A stretch of DNA of 47,217 nucleotides from Candidatus Gastranaerophilales bacterium (lineage in GTDB: Bacteria > Cyanobacteriota > Vampirovibrionia > Gastranaerophilales > Gastranaerophilaceae). The number at the start of each line of letters is the position of its first letter. The stretch's first letter is position 1. Location: the NCBI GenBank assembly GCA_944325665.1, contig CALVAY010000014.1:1-47217 (forward strand), in the 5' to 3' direction. Below the pieces are notes generated by a model. The model was not told where the DNA came from, ran no database searches, and worked only from the letters and a program-made list of their open reading frames with translations. The translations under genes were made by a program, and so were the position numbers. Positions 15,567-24,149 of the stretch are shown in pieces.

Positions 15567-16717
15567 GCGTTTAGTACAATTTCATAAGCAACATCGGGGG
15601 TTATATTTTGTCTTTCTCCAAGAACAGTATTTCTTTCACTAAATCTTCTTTTGATTTCTTGTGCTGCTTCTTTTGGGTCAATTCCGTATTCTTTTAATTT
15701 TGTTTTTCTTCCGATGTTATGGAAAAACTTTTCTGTTTTCTTAATTGTTATATCTGCAAGCAAGCTTTTTGGTAAAAACTCGTTTGCGCCATAAACTTGA
15801 ATAGCCATTTTTGCAAGCTTGTCCATTTTATCTTTTTTCATAACTCTCCAAAGTGAAGGTAGAATTATAGCAAGTGTTTCACCGTGGTCAAGCCCGTAAA
15901 TTGCAGTCAATTCGTGCCCTATCATATGAGTTGCCCAGTCTTGCACGCAACCTAAGCTAATCCAGTAGTTAAGACCGCAAGTTGCACACCAAAATATATT
16001 TGCTCTTGCCTCGTAGTTTTGCGGTTCCCTTAAAACTTTTGGGCCTTCTTCAAGAAGTGTTTTAATTATCCCTAAAGCCCACTGGTCTTGAAGAGGTGTA
16101 TTTACATCATAAGTTGCATACTGTTCCATAACGTGTACAAAAGTGTCAACAATTCCGTTAACAGTTTGCTTTTCGGGCAAAGAATATGTAGTTTTAGGGT
16201 CTATTATTGAAAATTTAGGATAAACTTTTTCAGAAATAAAAGGAAATTTCTCTTTTGTTTCAAGTCTTGAAATAACTGCCCCACAGTTCATTTCAGATCC
16301 TGTTGCAGGAAGGGTTATAACGTCAGCAAGCTCAAGCGCCTCTTTTACCTCAACCCCTTTTGTAATTAAATCCCAAGGCTCTCCTTCATACTTGCTTGCT
16401 GCTGCAATAAACTTAGTTCCGTCAAGCACTGAGCCTCCGCCCACAGCAAGAAGAAAGTCATATCCTTCATTTTTCACCATCTCGATTGCTTTTAATAGTG
16501 TTTCATATTTAGGGTTTGGCTCGATACCGCCAAACTCGTTATAATTAAAGCCTTCCAAAGCTTCTTTAACTTGTTTTAGTACACCGTTTTTTCTTATTGA
16601 ACCGCCACCGTATGTTATAAGGATTTTTTTATCTTGCGGAATTTCGTCTTTTAATTTTGAAATTGTGTCTGCTCCGAATATTACTTTTGTCGGGCATCTG
16701 AATTCAAAGTTATTCAT
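15563..16717 (-). CDS. Iron-containing alcohol dehydrogenase (YqhD/BDH type)
   Basis: 384 residues of the group III metal-dependent alcohol dehydrogenases. NAD(P) binding is indicated by ITYGGGSIRKNG (about 33-44) and AVGGGSVLDGTKF (about 91-103). Metal ligands are the D and H of GIVDTFVHVMEQY (about 189-201), the H of WATHMIGHEL and the H of LDHGETLAIILP. The YGGGSI plus NFEF start is characteristic of the YqhD/butanol dehydrogenase branch, which usually prefers NADPH and reduces aldehydes. It stands alone and is likely fermentative or detoxifying. AGGAGATG-like SD precedes the ATG. Confidence 0.92.
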   Translation of the reverse strand: MNNFEFRCPTKVIFGADTISKLKDEIPQDKKILITYGGGSIRKNGVLKQVKEALEGFNYNEFGGIEPNPKYETLLKAIEMVKNEGYDFLLAVGGGSVLDGTKFIAAASKYEGEPWDLITKGVEVKEALELADVITLPATGSEMNCGAVISRLETKEKFPFISEKVYPKFSIIDPKTTYSLPEKQTVNGIVDTFVHVMEQYATYDVNTPLQDQWALGIIKTLLEEGPKVLREPQNYEARANIFWCATCGLNYWISLGCVQDWATHMIGHELTAIYGLDHGETLAIILPSLWRVMKKDKMDKLAKMAIQVYGANEFLPKSLLADITIKKTEKFFHNIGRKTKLKEYGIDPKEAAQEIKRRFSERNTVLGERQNITPDVAYEIVLNA

Positions 16718-16810
16718 ATCATCTCCTCTTAAAATTTATGAAATTATATTATCATATTTTTTAATTTTTAAAAACAAGGTATAATTATTTTTGTACATTC
16801 GGAGTAAGTT

Positions 16811-17392
16811 ATGAAAAAAAATTCTGCCTTTGCGCTTGTTGAAATGCTTATAGTCCTTATTGTTTTGGGTGTTATAATTTCTCTGACCCTGCCTAATTTT
16901 ATGGGAAATTCCCCCGATGCAGCCGTAAAAAAGGCAAGAAATCTTGAATTTGGTGCACAAAAGAGCAAGATTATAACAACTCTTAATACAGCTTTATTAA
17001 CCGCCTCTGCAAAGGGAGATAAAAATCCTTCTTCCACCTCATCAAATGACCAATTAGCTCAGATTTTTTCTAAAAATATTAATATTGCAAAGCAAAAGAA
17101 AGCTGATGACGGTTGGATAATGCTATATACTTCGGATGGCTTAAGAATAGATATTCCTTCTTGGGCGTATGGTTGCAAACAAAGCTATTCTGATGATAAC
17201 GGCATAAATTGTATTGTATATGTTGATCTTAACTCGGACACGCCGCCTTCCGATTATTCAAGCTATGATGCGGAAACTTATAGAGAGGGCGGAAATTCCG
17301 ACATTTTTCCTGTTGTAATATATGATACGGAAGCAAAAGGTGTTTACAATCCGGCTCAAATATATCGCGCAATTGTTGATGGTGAGATATAA
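16811..17392 (+). CDS. Type IV pilin/type II secretion pseudopilin-like protein
   Basis: 193 residues with a class III signal: short basic leader MKKNSA, then FALVEMLIVLIVLGVIISLT with Glu at +5. The prepilin peptidase site has Ala rather than the canonical Gly at -1. The globular part is rich in Asp/Ser with Cys pairs near GCKQSYSDDNGINC, which may form a disulfide. GGAGTAAG precedes the ATG and a TATAAT box lies at about 16778. Part of a tandem pair with the next gene. The role (pilus, T2SS or surface fibre) cannot be decided because no assembly gene is present. Confidence 0.83.
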   Translation: MKKNSAFALVEMLIVLIVLGVIISLTLPNFMGNSPDAAVKKARNLEFGAQKSKIITTLNTALLTASAKGDKNPSSTSSNDQLAQIFSKNINIAKQKKADDGWIMLYTSDGLRIDIPSWAYGCKQSYSDDNGINCIVYVDLNSDTPPSDYSSYDAETYREGGNSDIFPVVIYDTEAKGVYNPAQIYRAIVDGEI

Positions 17393-17470
17393 ATATTAAT
17401 TTGTGGACTAAATATCTAAAATGTAATATAATTGTTTGCAACGGTGAGTTTATTTTATGAGGATTTATAA

Positions 17471-18016
17471 ATGAAAAAAAGTTTAGCATTTACTTTGGCA
17501 GAGGTTCTAATCACTCTTACAGTTATCGGTGTTGTAGCTGCTCTTACTATTCCTTCGGTTATTGTTAAAACAAATCAACAGGAGTACAGAACGGGCTTTA
17601 AAAAAGCAGTTACAGTATTAAATCAGGCAATTACAATGAATATGGCAAAAGATGACGAAAGTCCAAAAGATATGGAAAATGATGGTGATTTGTTCGATTA
17701 TCTAAAAAGACGCATGAATGTAATTAATATTGATACAAGTGCGACTAACTCAGCCTTTTATACCGCTGACGGTTTTAGATACGAAGTTACGGATAATAAC
17801 ACCGAATGTGCATATTCTAACCCTTGCTTTGTTATGGTAGATGTTAACGGTGATAAAGGGCCGCATGATGTCAACAACGGAATTACAAACTCTGAACTTT
17901 CCGATTTAGCACAAAGAGAAAGAGTGAGCGATATGTTCCCGATTATGATTATTGAATCCGGTGCTGTTCCTTATGGTGAAGTTGCACAAAAAGCCTTGTA
18001 TAAAGGTGGGGACTAA
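17471..18016 (+). CDS. Type IV pilin/type II secretion pseudopilin-like protein
   Basis: 181 residues. The class III signal is MKKSLA-FTLAEVLITLTVIGVVAALTIP with Glu at +5 and Ala at -1. The C-terminal domain has a Cys pair in ECAYSNPC and an acidic VDVNGDKGPHDVNNG segment that resembles the calcium-binding loop of pseudopilins. Its size and domain plan match the preceding gene, so the two are probably paralogues from an old tandem duplication. A TATAAT box lies at 17427-17432 in the 78-base gap, so it may have its own promoter, and a terminator follows. Confidence 0.85.
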   Translation: MKKSLAFTLAEVLITLTVIGVVAALTIPSVIVKTNQQEYRTGFKKAVTVLNQAITMNMAKDDESPKDMENDGDLFDYLKRRMNVINIDTSATNSAFYTADGFRYEVTDNNTECAYSNPCFVMVDVNGDKGPHDVNNGITNSELSDLAQRERVSDMFPIMIIESGAVPYGEVAQKALYKGGD

Positions 18017-18036
18017 TAAAAAAGAAAATTATTTGT

Positions 18037-18064
18037 TAAAGCCTGTTAATTTAACAGGCTTTTT
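18037..18064 (+). terminator. Terminator after the pseudopilin pair
   Basis: AAAGCCTGTTAA / TTAACAGGCTTT perfect stem followed by TTTT, 21 bases after the stop codon. Confidence 0.85.
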
Positions 18065-18066
18065 AA

Positions 18067-18094
18067 TTGCAAAAAAATGTTTTTGTTCTATAAT
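18067..18094 (+). promoter_or_regulatory. Probable promoter of rpmI-rplT
   Basis: TTGCAA, a 16-base spacer and TATAAT. The transcript leader of about 60 bases contains a small GTGCT/AGCAC hairpin at 18109-18128. Confidence 0.6.
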
Positions 18095-18162
18095 TATTTT
18101 GTCTTGAAGTGCTTTTTAGGTATAGCACAAGAGATGTTACAGTTAAAGAAATGGAGACGAAA

Positions 18163-18372
18163 ATGCCTAAAATGAAAACACACCGCTCTGCTGCAAAGAG
18201 ATACAAAGTTACAGCATCGGGCAAAATCCTAAGACGTAAAGCAGGAAAAGGACACCTTCTTGCACACAAAAGCCAATCAAGAAAAAATCGTTTGTCAGGA
18301 ATGACAGAAGTTTTTGAAGGTAATGTGGCTTTAATTACAAAAGAGTTGCCATACATCAGGTACTCAAGATAA
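18163..18372 (+). CDS. rpmI: Ribosomal protein bL35
   Basis: 69 residues beginning MPKMKTHRSAAKRYKVTASG, the family signature, with the basic GHLLAHKSQSRKNRL segment. It is a component of the 50S subunit. The ATG at 18163 is chosen over an upstream in-frame start at 18109 because it matches the universal N-terminus and has GGAGA six bases before. It is 12 bases upstream of rplT. The gene infC, which often leads this operon, is missing. Confidence 0.96.
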   Translation: MPKMKTHRSAAKRYKVTASGKILRRKAGKGHLLAHKSQSRKNRLSGMTEVFEGNVALITKELPYIRYSR

Positions 18373-18384
18373 GGAAGGTGAAAA

Positions 18385-18735
18385 ATGAGAGTTAAACGCG
18401 GAAACGTTCTTAGAAAAAGACATAAAAAAATATTAAAACTAGCTAAAGGCTTTATTGGTGCACGTTCAAGAATTTTTAAAGTTGCTAACTGCGCTGTAAT
18501 GAAAGCTCTTAAATACCAATACAGAGATAGACGCGTTCTTAAAAGAAATATGCGTTCGCTTTGGATTGTACGTATTAATGCTGCTGTTCGCGCTATGGAT
18601 TTAAGCTATTCAAAATTTATGAATTTGCTTAAAAAGGCTAACATTCAAGTTAACAGAAAAATGTTGGCTGAACTTGCAGTAAACGAACCGGAAGCATTTG
18701 CTGTTTTAGTTGAAACTGCAAAGAAAAGTGCATAA
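18385..18735 (+). CDS. rplT: Ribosomal protein bL20
   Basis: 116 residues, the normal length, with [20 protein letters not shown], the [13 protein letters not shown] block and the C-terminal [20 protein letters not shown] globular part. It is needed early in 50S assembly and in many bacteria represses its own operon. AAGGAAGG lies before the ATG. It ends at a strong terminator shared with the opposite strand. Confidence 0.97.
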   Translation: MRVKRGNVLRKRHKKILKLAKGFIGARSRIFKVANCAVMKALKYQYRDRRVLKRNMRSLWIVRINAAVRAMDLSYSKFMNLLKKANIQVNRKMLAELAVNEPEAFAVLVETAKKSA

Positions 18736-18754
18736 AAATTATTTATGTTTTTTA

Positions 18755-18785
18755 AAAAAACCGTCCTGTTTTGGGCGGTTTTTTT
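18755..18785. terminator. Bidirectional terminator between rplT and the Spy-like gene
   Basis: AAAAAACCGTCC / GGGCGGTTTTTT stem (one G-T pair) with TGTTTT loop. A and T runs on both sides let it act for both converging transcripts. Confidence 0.88.
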
Positions 18786-19218
18786 ATAGTTTTAAATAAC
18801 CGTTTGCAATATCAAAGACTAATTCGTCAAACAAATCAAGCTGTTCTTGGGTTAGAATTCCTTTGTATCTTGATATGTAATATTGCTTTTTTTGTCTTGC
18901 TAGGGCCTTTTTGAGTGTTATTACTTCATTTAGCTTTTGAATTTCTTCTCTATTTCCTTCGGCTTCATAAGACAGCTCTTGAAGTTTTTTCTCATCCTCT
19001 TGAATTTCTCTTAAAAGAGGTTCAAGATGGTACATTTGTTCCAGTTTAATTCCAAATGCTTTTCTTTGCTGGTTAAGGCTTAAGTTTAATCTTTGAGTAA
19101 TTGTAAAATATATATCCGCACCCTTTTGAAGTTTTTCCATAGTTGTTTTTTGTGCAAAAACAGGCATTTGTAGTAAAAATATAATTAAAAACGTAACTAA
19201 AATTTTTTTATTTTTCAT
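18784..19218 (-). CDS. Exported Spy/CpxP-like protein (LTxxQ motif)
   Basis: 144 residues with a Sec signal peptide (MKNKK, hydrophobic core, cleavage after PVFA-Q near residue 22). The mature part is fully helical and highly charged. LNLSLNQQRKAFGI and ILTQEQLDLFDEL fit the two degenerate LTxxQ repeats of the Spy/CpxP periplasmic chaperone-like family. This is a fold-level suggestion. It overlaps the upstream membrane protein gene by 11 bases, so the two are translated from one transcript. Confidence 0.65.
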   Translation of the reverse strand: MKNKKILVTFLIIFLLQMPVFAQKTTMEKLQKGADIYFTITQRLNLSLNQQRKAFGIKLEQMYHLEPLLREIQEDEKKLQELSYEAEGNREEIQKLNEVITLKKALARQKKQYYISRYKGILTQEQLDLFDELVFDIANGYLKL

Positions 19219-20728
19219 TATTTCCCCAGTTTATTTTCGTATTAAATTTTTCTCTCATATAATATTCTTGCTCAAAAGCGATATTTTTAAAATCATCTCT
19301 TACGAGATTATTTTTTAAAAACAAGCCAAAGTATTTGCTTTGTGTAACCTGTGTAAAGTCTTTATTTTCCTGCATTTTTTTATATATGGGATATTTTTTT
19401 GAAGCAATTATAATCTGTGTATTATATTTTTTGATTTCCTCTTGCCAATTATCTTTTGCAATATTAAAATCCCTTAGGGAATAAATCAGGTTATTTGGGT
19501 AAACTTCTTCGTATCTTCCGTCCATGAAAATTAAATTATTCGGATAAAGCTTATATGTTGCAAAACTTCCATGGTGAAATTCGCACAGCAAATTACCTTT
19601 GATGTTATTTACCTTTAAGAATTCTATCTCGCCTATTGGGAAATTTTTAAGCGAGCAGTAGCCTTCAAAAAGATAAAGTGAGCTTGCTGCAAATAAAAAT
19701 GTTAAAATTAAAAATATTATTTCTTTTGTATTATCTATTATTTTAGGTAATTTTTTGTTAAATAGTGCGTAAAAGTCGTTATAACAAAAGGCAAAAAGAC
19801 TGAATATAAAAAACGCCTGCAAGCGGATAGATTTTATTGCCAAAACCATTGTTGCAAGCAGAATAATAGCTTTGGTTTTGTCAAGCTTTGAGTATATTTC
19901 TTTTATGCTTTGCCCTTTAGTGTTTTTTATAATGTAAATTAGGCTTATAATCCAGAAAATGATTATAAAAATTATAAACTTCGCATGATTTGCCAGTCCT
20001 ACAAGGCTGAATGTGCTCATCCACTCGGTTATAAATTCCCTGTTTAGTGTTATTGCGTAGAATAAAAATTCTAAATATTTTATTCCGTACGGGTTTATAA
20101 GTAGGGCTAAAATTGATAAAATAAGGGCTAAAAGGTAAATTCTCACCTCTTTTTTGTTTAATTTTTCCCCAATTATGTAGAGTATTAAAAGTCCAATGCC
20201 GCTAAAACAGCCTCCGTGCAAGTTCCCCCAAAGTATCATTGTAGAAGGAATTATCCAAATTAATCTTGTCTGGTTTTTTACCCTTATTCTTTCTAATACA
20301 TAAAGCCAAAGTACAAAGAAAAAGAAGCTGAACATTTGGCAGCGTATAGTAGAGAAAATTATCATAGGAATTGTATTAATCAAAAGAAAAAACGGGAGAA
20401 AATGAAATTCGGTATCTTTCTTATGCAGTAATATTATTCTTGTTATTATGAAAAATATTGCTATATATGTTATGGCTTTAAAAAGTAAAAGTCCGATTTC
20501 ATTAAGATTGCTTTGAAGAAAATAAAAAATAACGCCCGAGCCCCACTCATGGTCAATAAAGGGGTGTGTTGGCGTGTAGGATAGAAAATCCCATTTTAGA
20601 ACACTTCCTGTTTGAAAATACGTTTTACCTACGATAAGTCTTGCAAAAAAGTCGTAATCAATATTATTTTGACTAATTGAATAGCCAAGAATAAAGAAAA
20701 AAAGTGTTAAATAAAAAACAATCCTCAT
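19208..20728 (-). CDS. Multi-pass membrane protein, GT-C glycosyltransferase-like
   Basis: 506 residues with about 11 membrane helices and a soluble C-terminal part of about 130 residues (after about 370). The first periplasmic loop has FLSYTPTHPFIDHEWGSGV (about 49-67). An acidic/His motif in this place after TM1 is typical of GT-C enzymes that use polyprenyl-linked sugars. The C-terminal domain contains NLLCEFHHGSFATYKLYPNN and MDGRYEEVYP, seen in uncharacterised members of this group. Sugar and acceptor are unknown. It is divergent from pheS. Confidence 0.7.
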   Translation of the reverse strand: MRIVFYLTLFFFILGYSISQNNIDYDFFARLIVGKTYFQTGSVLKWDFLSYTPTHPFIDHEWGSGVIFYFLQSNLNEIGLLLFKAITYIAIFFIITRIILLHKKDTEFHFLPFFLLINTIPMIIFSTIRCQMFSFFFFVLWLYVLERIRVKNQTRLIWIIPSTMILWGNLHGGCFSGIGLLILYIIGEKLNKKEVRIYLLALILSILALLINPYGIKYLEFLFYAITLNREFITEWMSTFSLVGLANHAKFIIFIIIFWIISLIYIIKNTKGQSIKEIYSKLDKTKAIILLATMVLAIKSIRLQAFFIFSLFAFCYNDFYALFNKKLPKIIDNTKEIIFLILTFLFAASSLYLFEGYCSLKNFPIGEIEFLKVNNIKGNLLCEFHHGSFATYKLYPNNLIFMDGRYEEVYPNNLIYSLRDFNIAKDNWQEEIKKYNTQIIIASKKYPIYKKMQENKDFTQVTQSKYFGLFLKNNLVRDDFKNIAFEQEYYMREKFNTKINWGNNEK

Positions 20729-20784
20729 AGAAAAATTTTACCATAAACTTTGTTTCTGCTATTATAATTGTGGAGATTTTAACT

Positions 20785-21819
20785 ATGGAACAAAAAATTT
20801 TAGATATTAAAAACAATGCTTTATCGGAAATTGAAAAAGCTGCATCTATTAAGGATTTAGAAGAGGTTAAAAATAAATACCTTTCTCGCTCGAGCGAATT
20901 AAATAATATGAAAAAGAGCCTTAAAGATTTAGATCCTCAAATGCGTCCTAAAATTGGGGCTTTAACTAATGAGGTTTCAAAATTTTTAGAAGAGCAGCTT
21001 CAAGTTAAATATGATGAGTTTTATAAAATCGAACTTAACCAAAAGCTTCAAAGCGAGAAGATAGATGTTACATTAGATGGCACTTATAACCCGATTGGAA
21101 GAGTGCATCCTTTGACTCAAACGCAAAATGAAATTGTTGAAATCTTTGAACACCTTGGTTTTTCATTGATTGAAAATCAATATTCACCTGAGGTTGAAGT
21201 TGAAAAATATAATTTTGACTTGTTGAATGTACCAAAAGAACACCCCGCTCGTGATGTTCAAGATACTTATTATACGCATCTTGCGCCTAATGTTATTTTA
21301 AGAAGTCAAACTTCAAATGCGCAAGTAAGACAAATGCAAAATTCTCGCCCGCCGATTAAAATTATCTCTCCGGGGCGTGTATATAGGAATGAATCAGTTA
21401 GTGCAAGAAAAAATAACCTGTTCCACCAAATTGAAGGTTTGTATGTGGATAAGGATGTTAACTTTGGGCACTTAAAAGGTGTTTTAAACGAGTTTATCAG
21501 ATTATACTTTGGTTCAGCTCGTCCGACAAGATTTCGTAACAGCTTTTTCCCCTTTACCGAACCTTCTGCCGAAATTGATGTTCAGTGCATTATGTGCCAA
21601 GGCAAGGGCTGTTCGGTATGCTCAGGCTCGGGCTGGCTTGAAATTTTGGGTTCAGGCATGGTTGACCCCAATGTCTTAAGTGCTGTTGGTATTGACCCTG
21701 ACGTATATAGCGGTTTTGCCTTTGGTATGGGTATCGAAAGGCTTGCAATGCTTAAATATGCAATAGATGATATAAGATTGTTCTTTAACAATGACGAAAG
21801 ATTTTTAAAACAATTTTAA
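20785..21819 (+). CDS. pheS: Phenylalanyl-tRNA synthetase alpha subunit
   Basis: 344 residues from the ATG at 20785, preceded by GGAG; a GTG start at 20770 would put the Shine-Dalgarno inside the gene. The N-terminal coiled coil (about residues 1-85) contacts tRNA. The catalytic domain includes HPARDVQDTYY, ILRSQTSNAQVR (motif 2 region), FRNSFFPFTEPSAEIDV, and GFAFGMGIERLAML (motif 3). A CxxC...CxxC-type insert, CIMCQGKGCSVCSGSGW, could bind metal. The beta subunit gene pheT is not adjacent: the next gene converges two bases away. Confidence 0.96.
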   Translation: MEQKILDIKNNALSEIEKAASIKDLEEVKNKYLSRSSELNNMKKSLKDLDPQMRPKIGALTNEVSKFLEEQLQVKYDEFYKIELNQKLQSEKIDVTLDGTYNPIGRVHPLTQTQNEIVEIFEHLGFSLIENQYSPEVEVEKYNFDLLNVPKEHPARDVQDTYYTHLAPNVILRSQTSNAQVRQMQNSRPPIKIISPGRVYRNESVSARKNNLFHQIEGLYVDKDVNFGHLKGVLNEFIRLYFGSARPTRFRNSFFPFTEPSAEIDVQCIMCQGKGCSVCSGSGWLEILGSGMVDPNVLSAVGIDPDVYSGFAFGMGIERLAMLKYAIDDIRLFFNNDERFLKQF

Positions 21820-21820
21820 T

Positions 21821-22474
21821 TTATTTCAAATTATCCGCATTTAAATTTAATACACTATATAGATTTTTGCCCTCAATCAAACGCCTTGAGGGCGTATCTA
21901 TTTTTGCACCATGGTTTATTAAATCGCTTGCAATTTCATATTGCTTAAGCTTTAGCGCTGTGTATAAAAGTGAATAACCGCTCATAAAATCATCACTGTT
22001 AACTCTTGCGCCGTGTTCCATAAGAATGTGTGCAATTTTTGGGTTTTTATTTTTAATTGCAACAATTAACGGCGTATTAAAGCCAAGGTTAGGCTTTGCC
22101 CCGTTTTTGAGTAAAAATTCTACTGCCTCATAATTGTTTGCTTTTGTGGCATAGTAGATAGGGTAATCGGTGTAAAAGTCTGTGTTAACGTCAAAACCCG
22201 CGTCAACAAAAATTTGCAAAACCTCAATATCATTTTTTTTAACATGCTTAACAAAAGCATCAACCGAGGTAGGAATTTTTCTTTTCTTTAGTTCATCCAT
22301 AGCTGCCGTCATCTCGGGTGTTTTTTGAGGCTTGGATTTTTTAGTGTTAAAAAAATCTTTTTGAAAATATTCTTCAAATGAATCGTCAAAAGCATATGTG
22401 CAGCAGCTTGTAAAAAGCATTGCTGCACATATCGCAAATATACTAATTGTTTTTTTAGATAACAAGACCGCCAT
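21821..22474 (-). CDS. Exported ankyrin-repeat protein
   Basis: 217 residues. An N-terminal hydrophobic segment (about 10-28), with AMLFTSC before the mature part, could be a Sec signal or a weak lipobox. Residues about 70-205 hold four ankyrin repeats, for example YPIYYATKANNYEAVEFLLK, TPLIVAIKNKNPKIAHILME and SLLYTALKLKQYEIASDLIN. It is a protein-protein interaction domain likely placed in the periplasm. The start overlaps the 3' end of fabG by 20 bases, so it is probably the last gene of the lipid operon. A role in lipid synthesis is not implied. Confidence 0.78.
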   Translation of the reverse strand: MAVLLSKKTISIFAICAAMLFTSCCTYAFDDSFEEYFQKDFFNTKKSKPQKTPEMTAAMDELKKRKIPTSVDAFVKHVKKNDIEVLQIFVDAGFDVNTDFYTDYPIYYATKANNYEAVEFLLKNGAKPNLGFNTPLIVAIKNKNPKIAHILMEHGARVNSDDFMSGYSLLYTALKLKQYEIASDLINHGAKIDTPSRRLIEGKNLYSVLNLNADNLK

Positions 22475-23186
22475 CTACTCCTATAACTTGTCCTGTGATG
22501 TATGTCGCATCAAGCGCTAAAAATTTAACTGTTTTTGCAATATCTTCAGGCTCACCCAATCTTTTAAGAGGGATTTTATCCACAATTTGTTCCTGAGGTA
22601 AGTCTTTTGTCATATCAGTTTGAATAAAGCCCGGAGCAACGGCGTTTACTCTTATGTTTCTTGAAGCAAGTTCTTTTGCAAGAGCTTTTGTCATACCGAT
22701 TAGACCCGCTTTAGCCGTTGAGTAGTTTGCTTGACCTGCATTACCGTAAATTCCTGAAATGCTTGCCATATTAACAATGGCGCCGGAGCGTTGTTTAATC
22801 ATAATTTTGGCAATAGGGTTTGTAACATAATATGCGCTGTTTAGGTTTGTATTAATTACATCAAGCCAATTTTGCGCGTTCATTCTCATAAAAAGACCAT
22901 CTCGAGTTATACCTGCATTGTTTACAAGAATGTCGATTTTACCGTATGTATCAACGATTTCCTTAACAGCTGCTTCTACAAGTTCCTGATTAGCTACGTC
23001 AAACTTCATTGCTTTAGCATTTGAGCCAAGAGCTTTAAGTTCTTCAACGGTTTTGTTTGCAGCTTCTTCGTTTCCTGCGTAGTTAATAACTACATCGCAG
23101 CCTGCTTTCGCCAGCTCAAGCGCGCAAGCTCTGCCTATACCTCTTGAACCGCCTGTTACAAGTGCAACTTTTCTATCTTCTGACAT
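22455..23186 (-). CDS. fabG: 3-oxoacyl-[acyl-carrier-protein] reductase
   Basis: 243 residues of the short-chain dehydrogenase family. The NADPH-binding TGGSRGIG (residues 11-18), NNAG (about 88-91), catalytic Ser in NMASISG, and YSTAKAG (Tyr-x3-Lys, about 154-160) are all present, as is the C-terminal TGQVIGVDGG typical of FabG. It reduces 3-oxoacyl-ACP in fatty acid elongation. It lies ten bases after fabD in the plsX-fabH-fabD-fabG run, which supports this function over other SDRs. Confidence 0.95.
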   Translation of the reverse strand: MSEDRKVALVTGGSRGIGRACALELAKAGCDVVINYAGNEEAANKTVEELKALGSNAKAMKFDVANQELVEAAVKEIVDTYGKIDILVNNAGITRDGLFMRMNAQNWLDVINTNLNSAYYVTNPIAKIMIKQRSGAIVNMASISGIYGNAGQANYSTAKAGLIGMTKALAKELASRNIRVNAVAPGFIQTDMTKDLPQEQIVDKIPLKRLGEPEDIAKTVKFLALDATYITGQVIGVDGGLVI

Positions 23187-23195
23187 ATTTTTCTC

Positions 23196-24149
23196 CTATA
23201 CTAAATTTAAAATGCCATTAACGGTGTCGTTAAGGGATTGTGCGTCAAAAACATTGTATGTTTTTACTTCAGCAGGGCAAATTTTTCTGTTTAAACCTGC
23301 TAAAACTTTACCGTTTCCAAGTTCAATAAAAGTGTCAACGCCTTCATTTAGCATTAATTGAATTGTTTGCACCCAATATACACTCGATGAAATTTGTTTT
23401 GGCATTTTTGCTCTAAAATCTTCTTTATTTTGAGTAATTTTAGCGTCAACGTTCGTAACAACAGGTATTTTTGCGTCATTTAAATCTAATGTTTTTACAA
23501 ATTCTTCAAAGCCTTCTGTTGCACTTTTCATAAGTTCAGAGTGGAAACCGCCTGAAACTGCCAATGGAACAACTTTTCTTGCTCCTGCCTCTTTTATAAT
23601 TTCATTTGCTTTTAAAATTGCCGCTTCTTCACCTGTTATAACTGTTTGAGTAGGGTCATTGTAATTGGCAATTTGTGCTACGCCCAAGCTTTGAACTTCT
23701 TTTAGGCATTCGCTGATTTTATCTGCGTCAAGACCTAAAACTGCACTCATAGCACCTTTTTTCAACTTTGTAGCTTCATCCATCAAGTCTGCTCTTTTTT
23801 GGATTGCACTTAGTGTTGTTTCAAGATTCATAACGCCTGATAAATATAAAGCGCCGTATTCACCAAGTGAGTGTCCTGCTGTCATCGTTGCTTCAATTTT
23901 ACCTTCAGAAGCTTCTTTTAGAGCTTCAAGGGCTGCAATTGAGGTTGTTAAAATTGCGCTTTGTGCGTTAATCGTTTGCTTTAAAAGCTCATCAGGTCCT
24001 TCAAAACAAATTTTTGAAACAGATTTTCCTAAAACTTTGTCCGCTGTTTCGTAAACTTTTTTTGCACTTGCAAAATTGTTGTACAAATCAAGCCCCATAC
24101 CGGTTGTTTGAGAACCTTGACCGGGGAAAATGAAAGCAATTTTTTTCAT
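23196..24149 (-). CDS. fabD: Malonyl-CoA:ACP transacylase
   Basis: 317 residues. The N-terminus has IFPGQGSQ (8-15), the nucleophile lies in GHSLGEYGAL (Ser about 93), and the catalytic His is in SGGFHSELM (about 202). It loads malonate onto ACP for fatty acid synthesis. It starts on the last base of fabH, so translation is coupled. The acpP gene, often next, is not in the window. Confidence 0.95.
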   Translation of the reverse strand: MKKIAFIFPGQGSQTTGMGLDLYNNFASAKKVYETADKVLGKSVSKICFEGPDELLKQTINAQSAILTTSIAALEALKEASEGKIEATMTAGHSLGEYGALYLSGVMNLETTLSAIQKRADLMDEATKLKKGAMSAVLGLDADKISECLKEVQSLGVAQIANYNDPTQTVITGEEAAILKANEIIKEAGARKVVPLAVSGGFHSELMKSATEGFEEFVKTLDLNDAKIPVVTNVDAKITQNKEDFRAKMPKQISSSVYWVQTIQLMLNEGVDTFIELGNGKVLAGLNRKICPAEVKTYNVFDAQSLNDTVNGILNLV

